Shown: positions 36,370 to 48,765, numbered from the stretch's first letter. The stretch is DNA of 64,000 nt from Hanleya hanleyi (GCA_036873755.1 JAVTVY010017175.1:1-64000), one strand, 5' to 3'. Program-made: numbers and translations. Notes: generated from the letters alone by a model not told the origin.

Positions 36370-36926
36370 GATGATGAGGTTGATCCTGTTGGAATCCCAT
36401 ATAGCGATTTCAGGTCCTCTAGTACTTATGTGAGACGGCTGTTTCAATCTTTATGGTATGCTGTGAATAATAACAAACTTTAAGAGTTAAAAAAAAACTG
36501 TAGGCTATACTCATCTGAACAGCCAAAAACGTCTCGATCAAACCATGATCAGGCAATGTAGAATCGGCCATACACGATTAACTCACGAACATTTACTAAA
36601 AGAAGAGCCAGTGCCAAGGTGTATTCCATGCCATGAAAATCTCACGGTGAAACATATTCTTATCGAATGCATAGATTTTAAGATTGTAAGGGATTTTTAT
36701 GGAGCGACTACTTTGGAAGATCTTTTTAGTCGGGAAGGGAGGATTGCATCTTGGGTTATTTAAGAGAAATCGGGCTGTTACATAAGTTTTAATGTGTGTA
36801 TGTTTTAATGCGTTAGATTACTAAGTTAGTGACTTGAGTACTTAGAATATTGTTTGATCGTCGCTATATAGCTGAAATATTGCTGAACGCGACATTAAAT
36901 CTTAATTCTCTCTCTCTCTGTCTCCC
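36370..36926 (+). mobile_element. LINE 3' fragment in copy B (second)
   Basis: Starts in the 'NEVDPVGIPYSDF'-equivalent region. The clearest frame (36545-36763) reads MIRQCRIGHTRLTHEHLLKE and then a Cys-His segment CIPCHENLTVKHILIEC. The 3' UTR and CT tail follow. It interrupts 'ttcattacga|acacactaac', which is intact in copy A at 30418. Confidence 0.85.
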
Positions 36927-37455
36927 GAACACACTAACAAGGACAAGAAATAATTTAAAAAAATTATACTCTTTTCTTCCCAAATTTGAATCCTTCATAA
37001 AGAAAAATCCAGATAGCTACGCGTGTTACCTGGCTTATGTGGAATTGATTCCTGCCGTACGATTATAGTCTTTCGGTTATTGATGAATACTGATTGCCGG
37101 ATACGATGCCTATGCTTGTCAAAAGTATATCTTCTTTAGACAGTTTAATTTTCGATTATAGACGCTCAAATACTTCATAGACGACGGCTTGGCTATGGGT
37201 GTCGTATATGGAACCTGTATTTCTTACCTATGTTTACCTTTGAGGAATACTTACATTTATGTCGTTATTTTGATACGTCTGATTGCATATTGTAGACGGT
37301 ATCTCGCTGAAAAATATTGTCTCATGTATAAAGTATATGCAGCTGTTTTAGACTGTACCATACAAGATGTTAAATCTTAATTCTCTTTCTCTCTCTTCAC
37401 CATATAATTGATCTAGCTACTGGTTGCCGAATCAGAAACTTATGGTCACCGTTTT

Positions 37456-40400
37456 GCAGCTACCTTAAATATACGAGAGATCCTGAAGGATCTTGGCCAT
37501 TGTCCGATAATTGTAAGCTAATGACAAGAGGATCTTTTTGTCCATTGTCACTAAGAACAAACAATTGATTTGTAATTTTGTTTACAGAATTTCGAATCTG
37601 AATGAAAAAGATCGAAAAAGGGACACTGGAAGATATCATCTTTCTAAGTTTAAGGAGTTTCAAGATTTCTAGAAACTGTACTTATGTTAGTTGTTATAGT
37701 ACAAGAGAAAAGAGCAAAGTTAGTCTGAAAGTGAATGTCTGGAGGATCATTCGTCTTCGTTTTGTAGTATTTTTTGTTGCACGTGTCATCAATGGGTACT
37801 GGAAGCGAAGACAAATCTCTTTGACCCTTTGGCATGAGCTATGAAACATACTTAAGATTGTATAATTAGGAACGAATGCTAATTCTGTTATGTTTACTGG
37901 GCTAGTTTGAGATATCTCTTTTAAGATACCATGCTCGAAAATAGTAAGATGGTACAATACTTAATACTGAAGGGATCCGCGCAGTAATGTTGAAACTTCG
38001 TGTCTGAATCCTGATGATCTGCCTTGGATCGAAACACGCAGTAGTCTAAAGTTGTCGAGTTGTAACGTTGTGTCACAAGAGTGACGTCCCTTCATGTAGC
38101 CGACCCGTCGGCAGACGAAACAGTTTACTGGACTAAGAAAACTGACTTAAAATTTGAAGAAATACATTTTAATTCCGAATTATTTGAATTCCTTGATATG
38201 GAAGGTGAAGGTATGGATATTCTCTATAGTCACTATATAGAATATGTCCCACCGTTTGATCCGCCGACTCGTGTGATGCAACGTCACAACTCAGGAATAC
38301 CGTATTAATTTTAAGCGTAACTTGGATTTTCCAATCGGACCAAAAAAGGTATCTTGCACAACTAGGCCCCATGTGGGACCTGTGTACCAAATTTCAGAAA
38401 GATCTATGCAGTAGTTCCTGAGAATTGAAGATAATAATGTTCCAAGGGGAAGTTCAAGACGGTCACCTGGCGGCCATATTGGATTTTTGAATCTGACTAA
38501 AAAAAAGGTATCTTGCACAACTGGACCCATGCAGTACTTCTTGAGAAATCACGATAACAAAGTGTCATGTGAAATCCAAGATGGGCGCCTGGTGGCCATA
38601 TTGGATTTTCGAATCGGACCGAAAAACTAGACCCCAAGGGGAACCTATGTACCAAGTTTGAGAAAGATCCAAGCAGTACTTCCTGAGAAATCACGATAAC
38701 AAAGTTGTATGGGAAGATCCAAGATGGCCGACTGGTGGCCATATTGGATTTTCGAATCGGACCAGAAAAGGTATCTTGCACAACTAGACCCCAAGGGGAA
38801 CCTGTGTACCAAATTTGACAAAGATCCATTCAGTAGTTCCTGAGAAATCCCAATAACAATGTTTCATGGGGAAATCCAAGAAGGCTGCCTGATGGATATA
38901 TTGGATTTTGGAATCGGACCAGAAAAGGTGCCTTGCACAACTAGACCCTAAGGGAAACCTGTTTACCAAATTTGAGAAAGATCCATGCAGTATTTCCTGA
39001 GAAATGACAATAACAAAGTTTCATGAAAAAATCCAAGATGGTCACCTGGTGGCCATATTGGATTTTCGAATCGGACCAGAAATAGTATCTTGCACAACTA
39101 GACCCCAAGGGGAACCTGTGTACCAAGTTTGAGAAAGATCCATGCAGTAGTTCCTGAGAAATCGCGATAACAAGGTTTCATGGGGAAATCCAAGATGGCT
39201 GCCTGGTGGCCATATTGGGTTTTCGAATTGGACCATAAAAGGTATCTTGCACAACTAGACCCCAAGGGGAACATGTGTACCAAATTTGAGAAAGATCCAT
39301 GCAGTAGTTCCTGAGAAGTCGCGATAACAAGGTTTCATGGGGAAATCCAAGATGGCCGCCTTGTGGCCATATTGCATTTTCGAATCAGACCAGAAAAGGT
39401 ATCTTGCACAACTAGACCCCAAGGGGAACCTGTGTACTAAATTTGAGAAATATCCATGCAGTAGTTCCTGAGAAATCACGATAACAAAGTTGCATGGGGA
39501 GATCCAAGATGGCCGACTGGTGGCCATGTTGAATTTTCTAATCGGATCAGAAAAGGTATCTTGCACAACTAGACCACTAAGGGAACCTGTGTACCAAATT
39601 TGACAAAGACCCATGCTTTAGTTCATCAGAAATCGCAATAAAGTTTCATGGGGAAATCCAAGATGGCTGCGTGGTGGCCATATTGGATTTTGGAATCCGA
39701 CCAGAAAAGGTATATTGCACAACTGGACCACAAGGGGAACCTGTGTACCAAATTTGACAAAGATCCATGCAGTAGTTCCTGAGAATCCACGATAACAAAG
39801 TTTCATGGAGAAATCTAATATGGCCGCCTGGTGGCCATATTGGATTTTCGATTCGGACCGAAAAAGGTGTATTGCACAACTAGACCCTAAGGATAACCTG
39901 TGTACCAAATTTGAGAAAGATCCATGCAGTACTTCCCGAGAAGTGACAATAACAAAGTTTCATGGGGAAATCCAAGATAGCTGCCTGGTGGCCATATTGG
40001 ATTTTCGAATCGAACAAGAAAAGGCATCTTGCACAACTAGACCCCAAGGGGAACCTGTATACCAAATTTGAGAAAAATCCATGCAGTAGTTCCTGATAAA
40101 TCGCGATAACAAGGTTTCATGGGGAAATCCAAGATGGCTGCCTTGTGGCCATATTGGATTTTGGAATCGGACCAGAAAAGGTATCTTGCACAACTAGACC
40201 CCAAGGGGAACCTGTGGACCAAATTTGAGAAAGATCCATGAAGTAGTTCCTGAGAAATCGCGATAACAAGATTTCATGGGGAAATCCAAGATGGCTGCCT
40301 GGTGGCCATATTGGATTTTCGAATCGGACCGGAAAAGGTATCTTGCACAAGTAGACCCCAAGGGGAACCTGTGCACCAAATTTGAGAAAGATCCACGCAG

Positions 40401-40497
40401 TAGTTCCTGAGAAATCGCGATAACAAGAATTGTTTACGGACGGACCACGGACGAAAAGCGATTTGAACAGCCCACCATTTGGTGATGGTGGGCTAAC
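37456..40497 (+). mobile_element. ~3-kb Helentron-like ('pearl'-type) element
   Basis: Present in copy B and absent from copy A, where 'ccgttttgc'-like text is followed almost at once by 'gcatggcggatc'. It consists of an ~830-bp unique left part, a tandem array with a 157-bp period, an ACGG-rich stretch and a 3' hairpin, 'agcccaccat' with 'atggtgggct' (40471-40496). This is the layout of non-autonomous Helentrons and bivalve pearl elements. No Rep/helicase gene is present. The left boundary is approximate. Confidence 0.7.
38291..40437 (+). repeat. 157-bp tandem array, about 14 units
   Basis: Each unit contains 'gatccatgcagtagttcctg', 'gagaaatcgcgataacaa', 'ggccatattggattttcga' and 'tatcttgcacaactagaccc'. 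Repeat starts such as 38784, 38941, 39098, 39255 and 39880, 40037, 40194 are exactly 157 bp apart. The minus-strand frames of about 61 codons (MVHRFPLGSSCARYLFWSD-type) simply follow the repeat. Since 157 is not a multiple of 3, no long frame can run through, so these are not genes. Confidence 0.9.
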
Positions 40498-40564
40498 AAG
40501 TAGAGCACGGCGGATCAATATATATTGAAGCATGGAAACTGCTGATTGCCAAATCTGAAGGGTT

Positions 40565-40984
40565 GCTAGATTGAATGGCTGTTCTGTACTATAATCAATG
40601 TTGAATACAATTATCACATAGTCTGTCCAATTGTCCTACTATTCACGTACTTAATGTCCTATTGTCTCATTGTGCTACCATTCACGAAGCTACCAGCTTT
40701 TGGTGGACATATCGGGTCTTGTACTCGGTCTGCTACCTCATTTAGCTGATATGTTACTTTCGGGGAATGGAAACGAATGTTAGTTCGTCCTAATTAGAAA
40801 AAGGTTGAATTAGCCTATAGCATTGGGCCCTGCTTCGGAGGGCCAATGTCTGGCTAATCCAAGGTACGTGTTTGACGGCAGATTTTGAAATCGAGAACGA
40901 GGCCATGCTTACGTCACGGAACCGGACACACGTGGTTTCGGGGATTTCTGACAGATCCAGCATGGCGGAGAACAGAGATCAGAG
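40565..40984. promoter_or_regulatory. 5' flank of the DUF6589 gene, with a short uORF
   Basis: Single-copy-looking sequence after the end of the duplicated block. A 12-codon upstream frame starts with ATG at 40962 (context 'agcatggcg') and ends TGA at 41000, overlapping the main start at 40985 out of frame, so it could lower translation. No convincing TATA box was identified. A small palindrome, 'gggccctgcttcggagggcc', lies at about 40825. Confidence 0.35.
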
Positions 40985-43900
40985 ATGGCAACTCCGCTGA
41001 AAGTTCGGGAGAATAATGTGTGCATTTGCTGTGGAAACAAAAATGTCAAGTTTTTTTTAATACAGTCAGAGGCAGGGAAGAAGAAGAACTTGGAGAATTT
41101 ATTATTCAAATACGTCGAGTTACGTATAACTGAAGGGCAGATTTGCAGGACATGTGAAAGCGGACTGCTGATTATTGACAAGCGAGTGTCTGACTTGAAG
41201 TCAAAGTGCACAGAAAACATTCGACGGATCGGGACAAAACGGGGGTCCAAACCCACGCCTGTAAAGGTACACACGGATAAAGAAGTGGATAAAACACCAC
41301 CGCATAAACCATCAAGGAAAACACCAAGAAAGTCACTGTTTTCAACACAAACAGATACAACAATAACATCATCACCGTCACCAAGAAAGTCACTGTTTTC
41401 AACTCAAACAGATACAACAATAACATCATCACCGTCGAAATTAACTGTTCGGTTCAGTGGTGTTTCCAACCAGCCCATAAGGACACTCTCTTCACCTAGA
41501 AAGATATATAACAGGCCAGCAATTTCGCCCACCACATCTCCATCAAAGATTCCACGACCAATATACAAGAAGCCACATCAGGTAACCCCAACTCCTTCTC
41601 TGAAGGACCATGTATACAGTTCAGCTCCCATCTTGAAAGAACTGAAGGCATCAGAAACTTCACATAAAATCAGCCACAATGCCCATGAACTGTTAGGAAA
41701 GGACATTTTGTCTCTTGACACTAAAGAGAAGTATGTGCTACATGATTCAGTAGCAAGTGGTGACACAGCTAAGTTTGTTGACTTGGTCTTGAATAAAACG
41801 CCTAAACTGAGGAAAGCAGTTCTGTGCAACTTGGTTAAAACACATGACAAACATATACCATCTGCCAGAAAACATGGATATGTCTCCATATTGAACTGTA
41901 GGAAAGTTGGTAGGGCACCTTACGACCACTTGACCAGTTTCAACTGGTCAGACATAGTAGACGAGATGAACTCCCTTTTCCCATCACTTAGCTTGTTGCT
42001 GTTGTGTGTAATGTTGCCAGAACAGAAAAGGGAGGACCCTGAAGAAGTCGAGCGTATCTTACCAAGATTAGGGATGATCTACAGCATAATGATACAGGCC
42101 CGTGTTATGGATCTCAGTCTAGTTCAGAGGATGATTTCTACAATACTCAATGACAGCATTGTGGATGTTAAGGTACAAATAAAGTTTTGAATATATTTTT
42201 TCGGAATTACAATTAATTTATTTTGTTTGATTAAGCAATAGGCCCACCTGGTTAAGATGAAGTTTATTCTATATACATTTATGGGCTTAACTTGGAAGCT
42301 AAGTGCTAAATGCACATGTATGCAGATTACAGACTGTCCGTGTGGTGTAATATAACTGGTCATCAGATTGGTTCAACTCGTAACCCAGACAACATTCACA
42401 AAAGTGGTTTGTATACCCCGGTTTGAACAATTTTGTATGCAACAGAATGTTAATTGAACGTTGTATTTTGATCAATTAACTGTGAATTTCCACGTTATGT
42501 TACATTAATAATCCACTTTACATTTTATTCCAGTGTTTTTGTACTTACCTTTTGGAGCAATTCAACGTTTTGTTTCATTGTCTTTCACAGTTTCAAGGTA
42601 AGGTAAAGACAATGACACCACAAACTACTAACAAGCATGACACAACTAACAAGCATGACACAACTAACAAGTATGACACAAATGTACATAATCATTGTAC
42701 TGGTATTCTAAAACTGCATGTTTGCACTATGCACTATCAATACTATAGGCCTTGGGTGTGGGCAATTAGCATTAAAATACCTGGAGTTTGAATTGCCACT
42801 CATTCGAGAGATCTGATCATATGGGAAGGAAAAATGTGAAGTCTTGCATGTTTTTTATTTATTTATTTTTTTTTCTCGTTTTTTACCAGAAACATTCACT
42901 ATTACTTTCCATTTTTTTAAAATTTAATTCCACTTTATTCAACTGCAGTTCAGCTGATAATTTTCAGAAATTTTAAATAATTATTTCAGGTTTATGACCC
43001 TCTTGTTCTGCCAGGGATCTGTTTGTCTTTTCATGAATTTTAAATAATTATTTCAGGTTTATGACCGTCTTGTTCTGCCAGGGATCTGTTTGTCTTTTCA
43101 TGAATTTTAAACAATTATTTCAGGTTTATGACCGTCTTGTTCAGCCAGGGATCTGTTTGTCTTTTCATCGCTCACATTATCTCCTGGAAGTTCTCAAAGG
43201 AGATTTTGATAGAAAGATGATTGCTGCTGTGCAAAACAAAAAGACAATACGGTTGGTGGGAGACAACGTGAATCTTACTGTCAAAGTGAGGGATGAACGT
43301 CAAGACAGGCACGGCAAAATGCTACACTACTTTGGCTCAGCTGCACTGATATACGACTTGAAATTTCCCAATCTTGAGAAAGGTAAACCTCAAAGGGATT
43401 ACAAGTCCATCACAGCCAGTGATATGTTACCATCATTTGAGGAGATCAACAATTTGGTTTCTGATTATGCATTCTTGTGCATGAAAGTAGCTGCTCGGCA
43501 CATTCACTATTTCGCCTTCCTCAAACATCTGATGCCACGGCACATCACAGATCAATACAGTCAACAGTTACTGAGACAGACTACAGTTGTTCCATTAGCA
43601 GTTCTGGCCAGAAATGAGCAAAGCTATGGTGATGTGGTGGATATCCTACGATACTATGAAACAACTCTACATAATGTCTATGAGAAGGCTGGTGTGACAT
43701 TGACAAATGACACGAAGATCCACATAGGAGGAGATCAACTGACCCGAGAAAGATTCTCTGGGGCAAAGACCTTGATGATTGGTGGTACAACACCTGCACA
43801 AAGGTTTGACCATTTGTCTCCCATAACATTTGAACTCTTTCACTTGGCCCTGAAGCTCCTATCAGTGGCGTTCAAAAACAGTGGAACAGATACTGGGACC

Positions 43901-45821
43901 GTGAAGGCAGAGCAAGTGCGCATCCAGAGGACATATGTCAACCCCAAAGTGAAGGATGCTTATTCTGTTGACAAGGAATTCTTCATATCTTATACAGATG
44001 CATACATTGTGGAAGCCATCTGTCAATACTTCGGAATGGATGATCATCAATCAACTCCATCAGCCACCAAATTACTCCCAGAAAATCTGACTCCTGAAGA
44101 GAAGCTACATTGGGTGCAGCACCACTTTGAATCATTGGTGAAGGAGAGTGTCGGAACTTTTCTATCTAAGAAACCAACACAAGGTAAATTTCGTAACACA
44201 AACATCAATCTGATTAAAACTCAGACTTAATAAGCGCTCCTCTTGTCGCTAATTATAATTAGCGACATGTCCGACAGAGGAGCTGTTAAATTAAGTCTGA
44301 GTTTTAATCAGATTGCACAAACATGAAATGGCTACATGCAAATGACAGTTTTCCAGATGATGAAGCATGCACTGTGTAATAGATAGAATATCTGGTAGTA
44401 TATATCTGTACTGACATAGGCTCCATATTTGTATACCGGTACATAATACCATTTCAGATTAGTTTGATAAAATAAGATGAATTAAAAACAGCAGTCATTA
44501 ATAGATACTTTGTTTTCCCAGGCCCCACAGAGAACCAGGCTGGAGCCACTGCCCCTGCTGCTGCTGATTCACTACAAGTCGACCAACCTCAAGCAGGTTT
44601 GTTTTATAATGACATTTACTTTACCCCGACTTTTTGGAGCCGCAATGTTATAAGTTCTATCTTAGATAACACCAGTCCAACATTTAACATAGCCGGTATA
44701 GAGCCCCCCCCCCCCCCCAACTTTCAAATGTGTTCTGCGGCTCTTGTTTTCAGTGGTTCTCTACATGTACTTGTCTCCTGAGTTGCAAACTCATCTGGAA
44801 ATCTGGATACATCACTCGAGTTTGTTTGAATCTTCGCAAACACGACACATACTAATCGTATTGTGCAGTCTACATTATAAGCAGGGATGTGGTGACCAAT
44901 GCATTCTAGCTAGTCTAATAAAGGTTATAGGCCTGGTGTTTATGAACGCTTGATATTATTTTTGCACAATAGTTACAGAATAATTTACATGTATGATAAA
45001 ATAACTGGCAGACTCTGTCCATGTCTTTGATTTTATAATATATGAATATTTGGTATATTTCAGGTCAAAAATTCTTGGAGGTGAAACTTCCCAATGGTAA
45101 GCTCCTAAGACTCCACCTTCTAGGGAGTACCCCTGCAGAGGGAACAGCACAGAAGCCTGAGCCAAAGGTAGACAAAGTTCAGGAATATGCACAGCTCTCA
45201 CTGGAATTTGGTCTTCTATTCAAAAACCTGAATGACTCCATCAAAGTTCCGAACAGAGCCAGAATGATTCGGACATTGAAAATGGTCATGGTTTTGATCA
45301 AAGCGGACAATAATATGGCAAAATATCCAGATGAAATTCTGAGATTCCTTGTACAGCAACTGATCATATCTTCAGAGGAAGATGCTCATCTGATGTTTTA
45401 CAGTATGTTTGTAAATACATCAGACAGGATTGACACGCATATACCTGTAGATCTACAAATGGAATATCTGGTGAAGGTCTACAAAAAACATATCAAGAAG
45501 ATGTACAGCAATAAATCACAGGCCAACATACAGCGGAAATCAAGTTCATTAGCTGCTGTTGGTGATATAGTTGAAAACTACAGCAGAAACTCTGGTGTCA
45601 TCACAAGGAGACAAAAACACTCGACACCCAGTGCTGACACAGATGAAGTTACCATGATGGATGATCTTCAGGAGCTGAAACCATTCAGATTCACAGAAGG
45701 TCGAACACATGAAGCATTCAAAACTGTCAACTGCTCAGTTCTAGCCAGTCTGGATTATAACCATTTTTTCCAGTGGATTATCCGTCGTGCAACGACACAT
45801 GCAACTAGCCTCGGAAATTAA
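40985..45821 (+). CDS. DUF6589-type protein, four exons, 1026 aa
   Basis: Exons 40985-42172, 43124-44183, 44522-44596 and 45064-45821, all with GT-AG introns. They join in frame to 1026 codons ending at 45821. The N-terminus has paired cysteines C13xxC16 and C54xxC57 (zinc-binding, ZAD-like). A low-complexity Ser/Thr/Pro/Lys part follows, with a 19-residue unit repeated twice (41322-41437). The core carries LVGDNVNL (Asp443), GKMLHYFGS and IHIGGDQLTRERFSGAK (Asp600), then TTPAQRFDHL and ITFELFHLALKL, as in DUF6589 proteins. Two invariant Asp in such contexts suggest a transposase-like core; this is inference. It converges with a RecQ-like gene. Intact frame, no stops. Confidence 0.8.
42173..43123 (+). 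other. Intron 1 with triplicated splice acceptor
   Basis: Ends in three tandem 67-bp units, each holding 'attatttcaggtttatgacc'; the possible exon starts are 42990, 43057 and 43124. Only the third continues open; the first two reach TAA within about 18 codons ('catgaattttaa'). The intron also holds a short 18-bp tandem repeat ('actaacaagcatgacaca', 42628-42685). Confidence 0.75.
44206..44315. mobile_element. 110-bp palindromic MITE in intron 2, 9-bp duplication
   Basis: Long inverted ends CAATCTGATTAAAACTCAGA and complement, with an inner palindrome 'tgtcgctaattataattagc'. Flanked by a perfect 9-bp duplication CACAAACAT (44197-44205 and 44316-44324). Nine-base duplications and long inverted ends point to a Mutator-type MITE. 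Its perfect flanks suggest recent insertion. Confidence 0.85.
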
Positions 45822-45869
45822 CATTTTCTCTGACATTATGTGCAGCTTTAGTACAGCTTGCACGTGATA

Positions 45870-47745
45870 TGTGGAACTATCTAGCAGCAGCAGCTGCAAA
45901 GTATAGATCTTTATAAGGACAAGTAAGCCTTGTGGGATTTTAACTGTTGCTATTGGCAAAAGCTGCCAAATATCTTTATAATGATAAGTGTGATTTTGTT
46001 TATGCAGTTGGCTGCAGAGCTCCAAAGTACATTAATAATGGCAAGTAGGCCTCTTGATTGTATCTGTTGCTATTGGCACCAGCTGCAAAGTACAATAATA
46101 ATGACAAGTAGGCCACTCTTTATAAGGATAAGTAGGCCTTGTGGTTGTGGGATTTTAACTGTTGCTATTGGCAATAGCTGCCAAATATCTTTATAATGAC
46201 AAGTAAGTCTGTGATTTTATCTGTGCAGTTGGCTGCAGAGCTGCAAAGTACATTAATAATGACAAGTAGGCCTCTTGATTTTATCTGTTGCTATTGGCAC
46301 CAGATGCAAAGTACATTAATAATGATAAGTATGCTACATGTGATTTTTGTCTGAGGTAATTAGCAGCAGCTGCAAAGTATAGATCTTTATAAGGACAAGT
46401 AGGCCTTGTGGGATTTTAACTGAACATTGCTATTGGCAATAGCGCCAAATATCTTTATAATGACAGTAGGTCTGTGATTTTATCTGTGCAGTTGGCTGCA
46501 GAGCTGCAAAGTACATTAATAATGGCAAGTAGGCCTCTTGATTGTATCTGTTGCTATTGGCACCAGCTGCAAAGTACAATAATAATGACAAGTAGGCCAC
46601 ATGTGATTTTTGTCTGAGGTAACTAGCAGCAGCTGCAAAGTATAGATCTTTATAAGGATAAGTAGGCATTGTGGTTGTGGGATTTTAACTGTTGCTATTG
46701 GCAATAGCTGCCAAATATCTTTATAATGACAAGTAACTCGGTGATTTTATCTGTGCAGTTGGCTGCAGAGCTGCAAAGTACATTAATAATGACAAGTAGG
46801 CCTCTTGATTTTATCTGTTGTTATTGGCACCAGCTTCAAAGTACATTAATAATGACAAGCAGGCCACATGTGATTTGTGTCTGAGCTGCAAAGTATAGAT
46901 CTTTATAAGGACAAGTTGTGGGATTTTAACTGTTGCTATTGGCAATAGCTGCAAAATATCTTTATAATGACAAGTAGGGCTGTGATATTATCTGTGCAAT
47001 TGGCTGCAGAACTGCAAAGTACATTAATAATGACAAGTAGGCTTCTTGCTTTTATCTGTTGCTATTGGCACCAGCTGCAAAGTACATTAATAATGACAAG
47101 CAGGCCACATGTGATTTTTGTCTGAGGTAACTAGCAGCAGCTGCAAAGGACAGAATTTATAAGGACAAGTAGGCCTTGTGGGATTTTAACTGTTGCTATT
47201 GGCAACAGCTGCCAAATATCTTTATAATGACAAGTACAAGTATGTGATTTTATCTGTGCAGTTGGCTGCAGAGCTGCAAAGTATATTTATAATGACAAGT
47301 AGGCCTATTGATTTTATCTGTTGCTACTGCCACCAGCTGCAAATTACATTAATAATGACATGTAGGTCACATGTGATTTTTGTCTGAGGTAACTAGCAGC
47401 AGCTGCAAAATATCTTTATAATGACAAGTAGGCTTTGTGATTTTATCTGTTATTGCCACCTGCTGCAGAGTATTTTTATAATGACAAGTAGGCTGATTTT
47501 ATCTGTTATTGCCACCAGGTGCAAAGTATCTTTATAATGACAAACAAACTTAGTGATTTTATCTGTTATTGCCACCAGCTGCAAAATATCTTGATAATGA
47601 CAAGTAGGCTTTGTGATTTTAGCTGAACTGGTATTTTTAGGTCTCCTGTGATTTTAGCTGTTGTGTTTGCCGGCAGCTGCAAAGTACCTCAATGTGATTT
47701 TGTCTGTGGTAACTAGCAGGAGCTGCAAAGTATCTAAAAAGTGAA
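45870..47745 (+). repeat. Higher-order tandem repeat between the two genes
   Basis: Built of ~60-75-bp monomers of the form 'gctgcaaagtacattaataatgacaagtaggcc' in pieces, each with 'gattttatctgttgc'. Four different monomers make a unit of about 250 bp; the marker 'agatctttataaggac' recurs near 45905, 46118 (variant), 46385, 46645, 46900 and 47150. The array decays to single monomers after 47400, and a stray monomer lies at about 48690-48745 next to the helicase gene. Frames inside it are repeat translations. Confidence 0.85.
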
Positions 47746-47749
47746 ATGC

Positions 47750-48765
47750 AAATGTTTTCATATTTTCCAGTTTATATTCTTCATCAGCTAGTCGATCATG
47801 TTGATGATAGAAATATCAGCATATCTATGTCATTCAATTTTATGTGAAGTATTTTGTCTCCCAGTAGCTTTAGAAAAGTGCTCCAAAGTTGGTAACTCAA
47901 CTATGTCAACCTGGCTTCTTTCAGGAATGAAAATCCACATCGTTTCTATGCCCTCGTCTGACACTCATTTGTGACATCACTCCAGACACCCTGGCCAGAT
48001 ATGGATACTTATAACATTCAGTCTTCGGGTGGCTGGTCTGATGTGATGTCACAATAAAGTAAAGATAAGCAATGGAAGTTTGTTAATCTGGGCTTGAGGT
48101 ACCAAGTACTCAAAAGCTTCTAGAAGACAAACTAGATCAAATTAAATCAAGCCAAGTAGATACACCAATATTTCTATCATTATTCAACCTACATGTATAA
48201 AAATATAAAAGGAGAATCTAACAAAACTTCGCATTTCACCTTTGATAATGTAGGCCACATGTGATTCATCATTCAAATGCATAGCATGTTCATACCAAGA
48301 CACCCCTCTGGCAGTGTTGGAAGAAAATTATGCTATGGTGGGCCTCAAACTGTCTCCATCACAAAATAGAAAACACATTTATCTCTGTGAACTATCTCAG
48401 ATTTTATTTCTTTCAAATATTTTTAGGCCATTTGTAATATGATTTTCCTCAAGAAAAGCAGCATGCAGCAGGAGTGTGACAACTTCATTCTGGTCTCGCA
48501 CAGCTTCCCCCAGGCTTGCCCCTCGTGTACTGGCATGTCCAGCATTTCCATGTCACATGAATGAAAACCAAAAATTTCATTTGCTCATTCAAATGGGGCA
48601 GACATGTTACGAAATGTCATTGGGCGAAATACAGTGTGAATCTAGTCAATATGCTGAGATCTGAAATCCCCTTAGTACATACAGTATGATGCATGTGATT
48701 TTGTCTGTGGTAACTGGCAGCAACTGACAAGTAATAAGGACTCCTTTGATTTGACTGTGATGTTT
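47750..48765. other. Intergenic, possible ankyrin-like exon remnant
   Basis: Mostly unassigned. On the minus strand about 48551-48425 reads GHASTRGASLGEAVRDQNEV, then VTLLLHAAFLEE, which has the look of part of an ankyrin repeat. It is short and isolated, so this is a weak call. Confidence 0.2.

Larger units (their letters stand above)
35637..37455. repeat. Duplicated block, copy B, second part
   Basis: Continues the match to copy A (29940-30960) after the CR1/L2-like LINE. It is interrupted by two LINE 3' fragments at 35685 and 36370. Frames here with protein-like character belong to those fragments. Confidence 0.7.

Noticed and set aside
38290..40620. Series of ~60-residue minus-strand ORFs of near-identical sequence (MVHRFPLGSSCARYLFW type)
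   Set aside because: They recur every 157 bp and are the translated tandem array. The period is not a multiple of three, so no continuous protein is possible.
42552..42791. Possible extra exon at 42534-42597 between exons 1 and 2 of the DUF6589 gene
   Set aside because: It has acceptor- and donor-like edges, but the protein reads best when exon 1 (DSIVDVK) joins directly to VYDRLVQPGI at 43124, and the extra piece looks unlike the protein.
43581..44050. Minus-strand ORFs opposite the DUF6589 exon
   Set aside because: Shadow frames of a well-supported exon on the other strand.
45930..47390. Short ORFs such as those rich in 'CCYWHQLQSTLIM'
   Set aside because: Translation of the satellite between the two genes.
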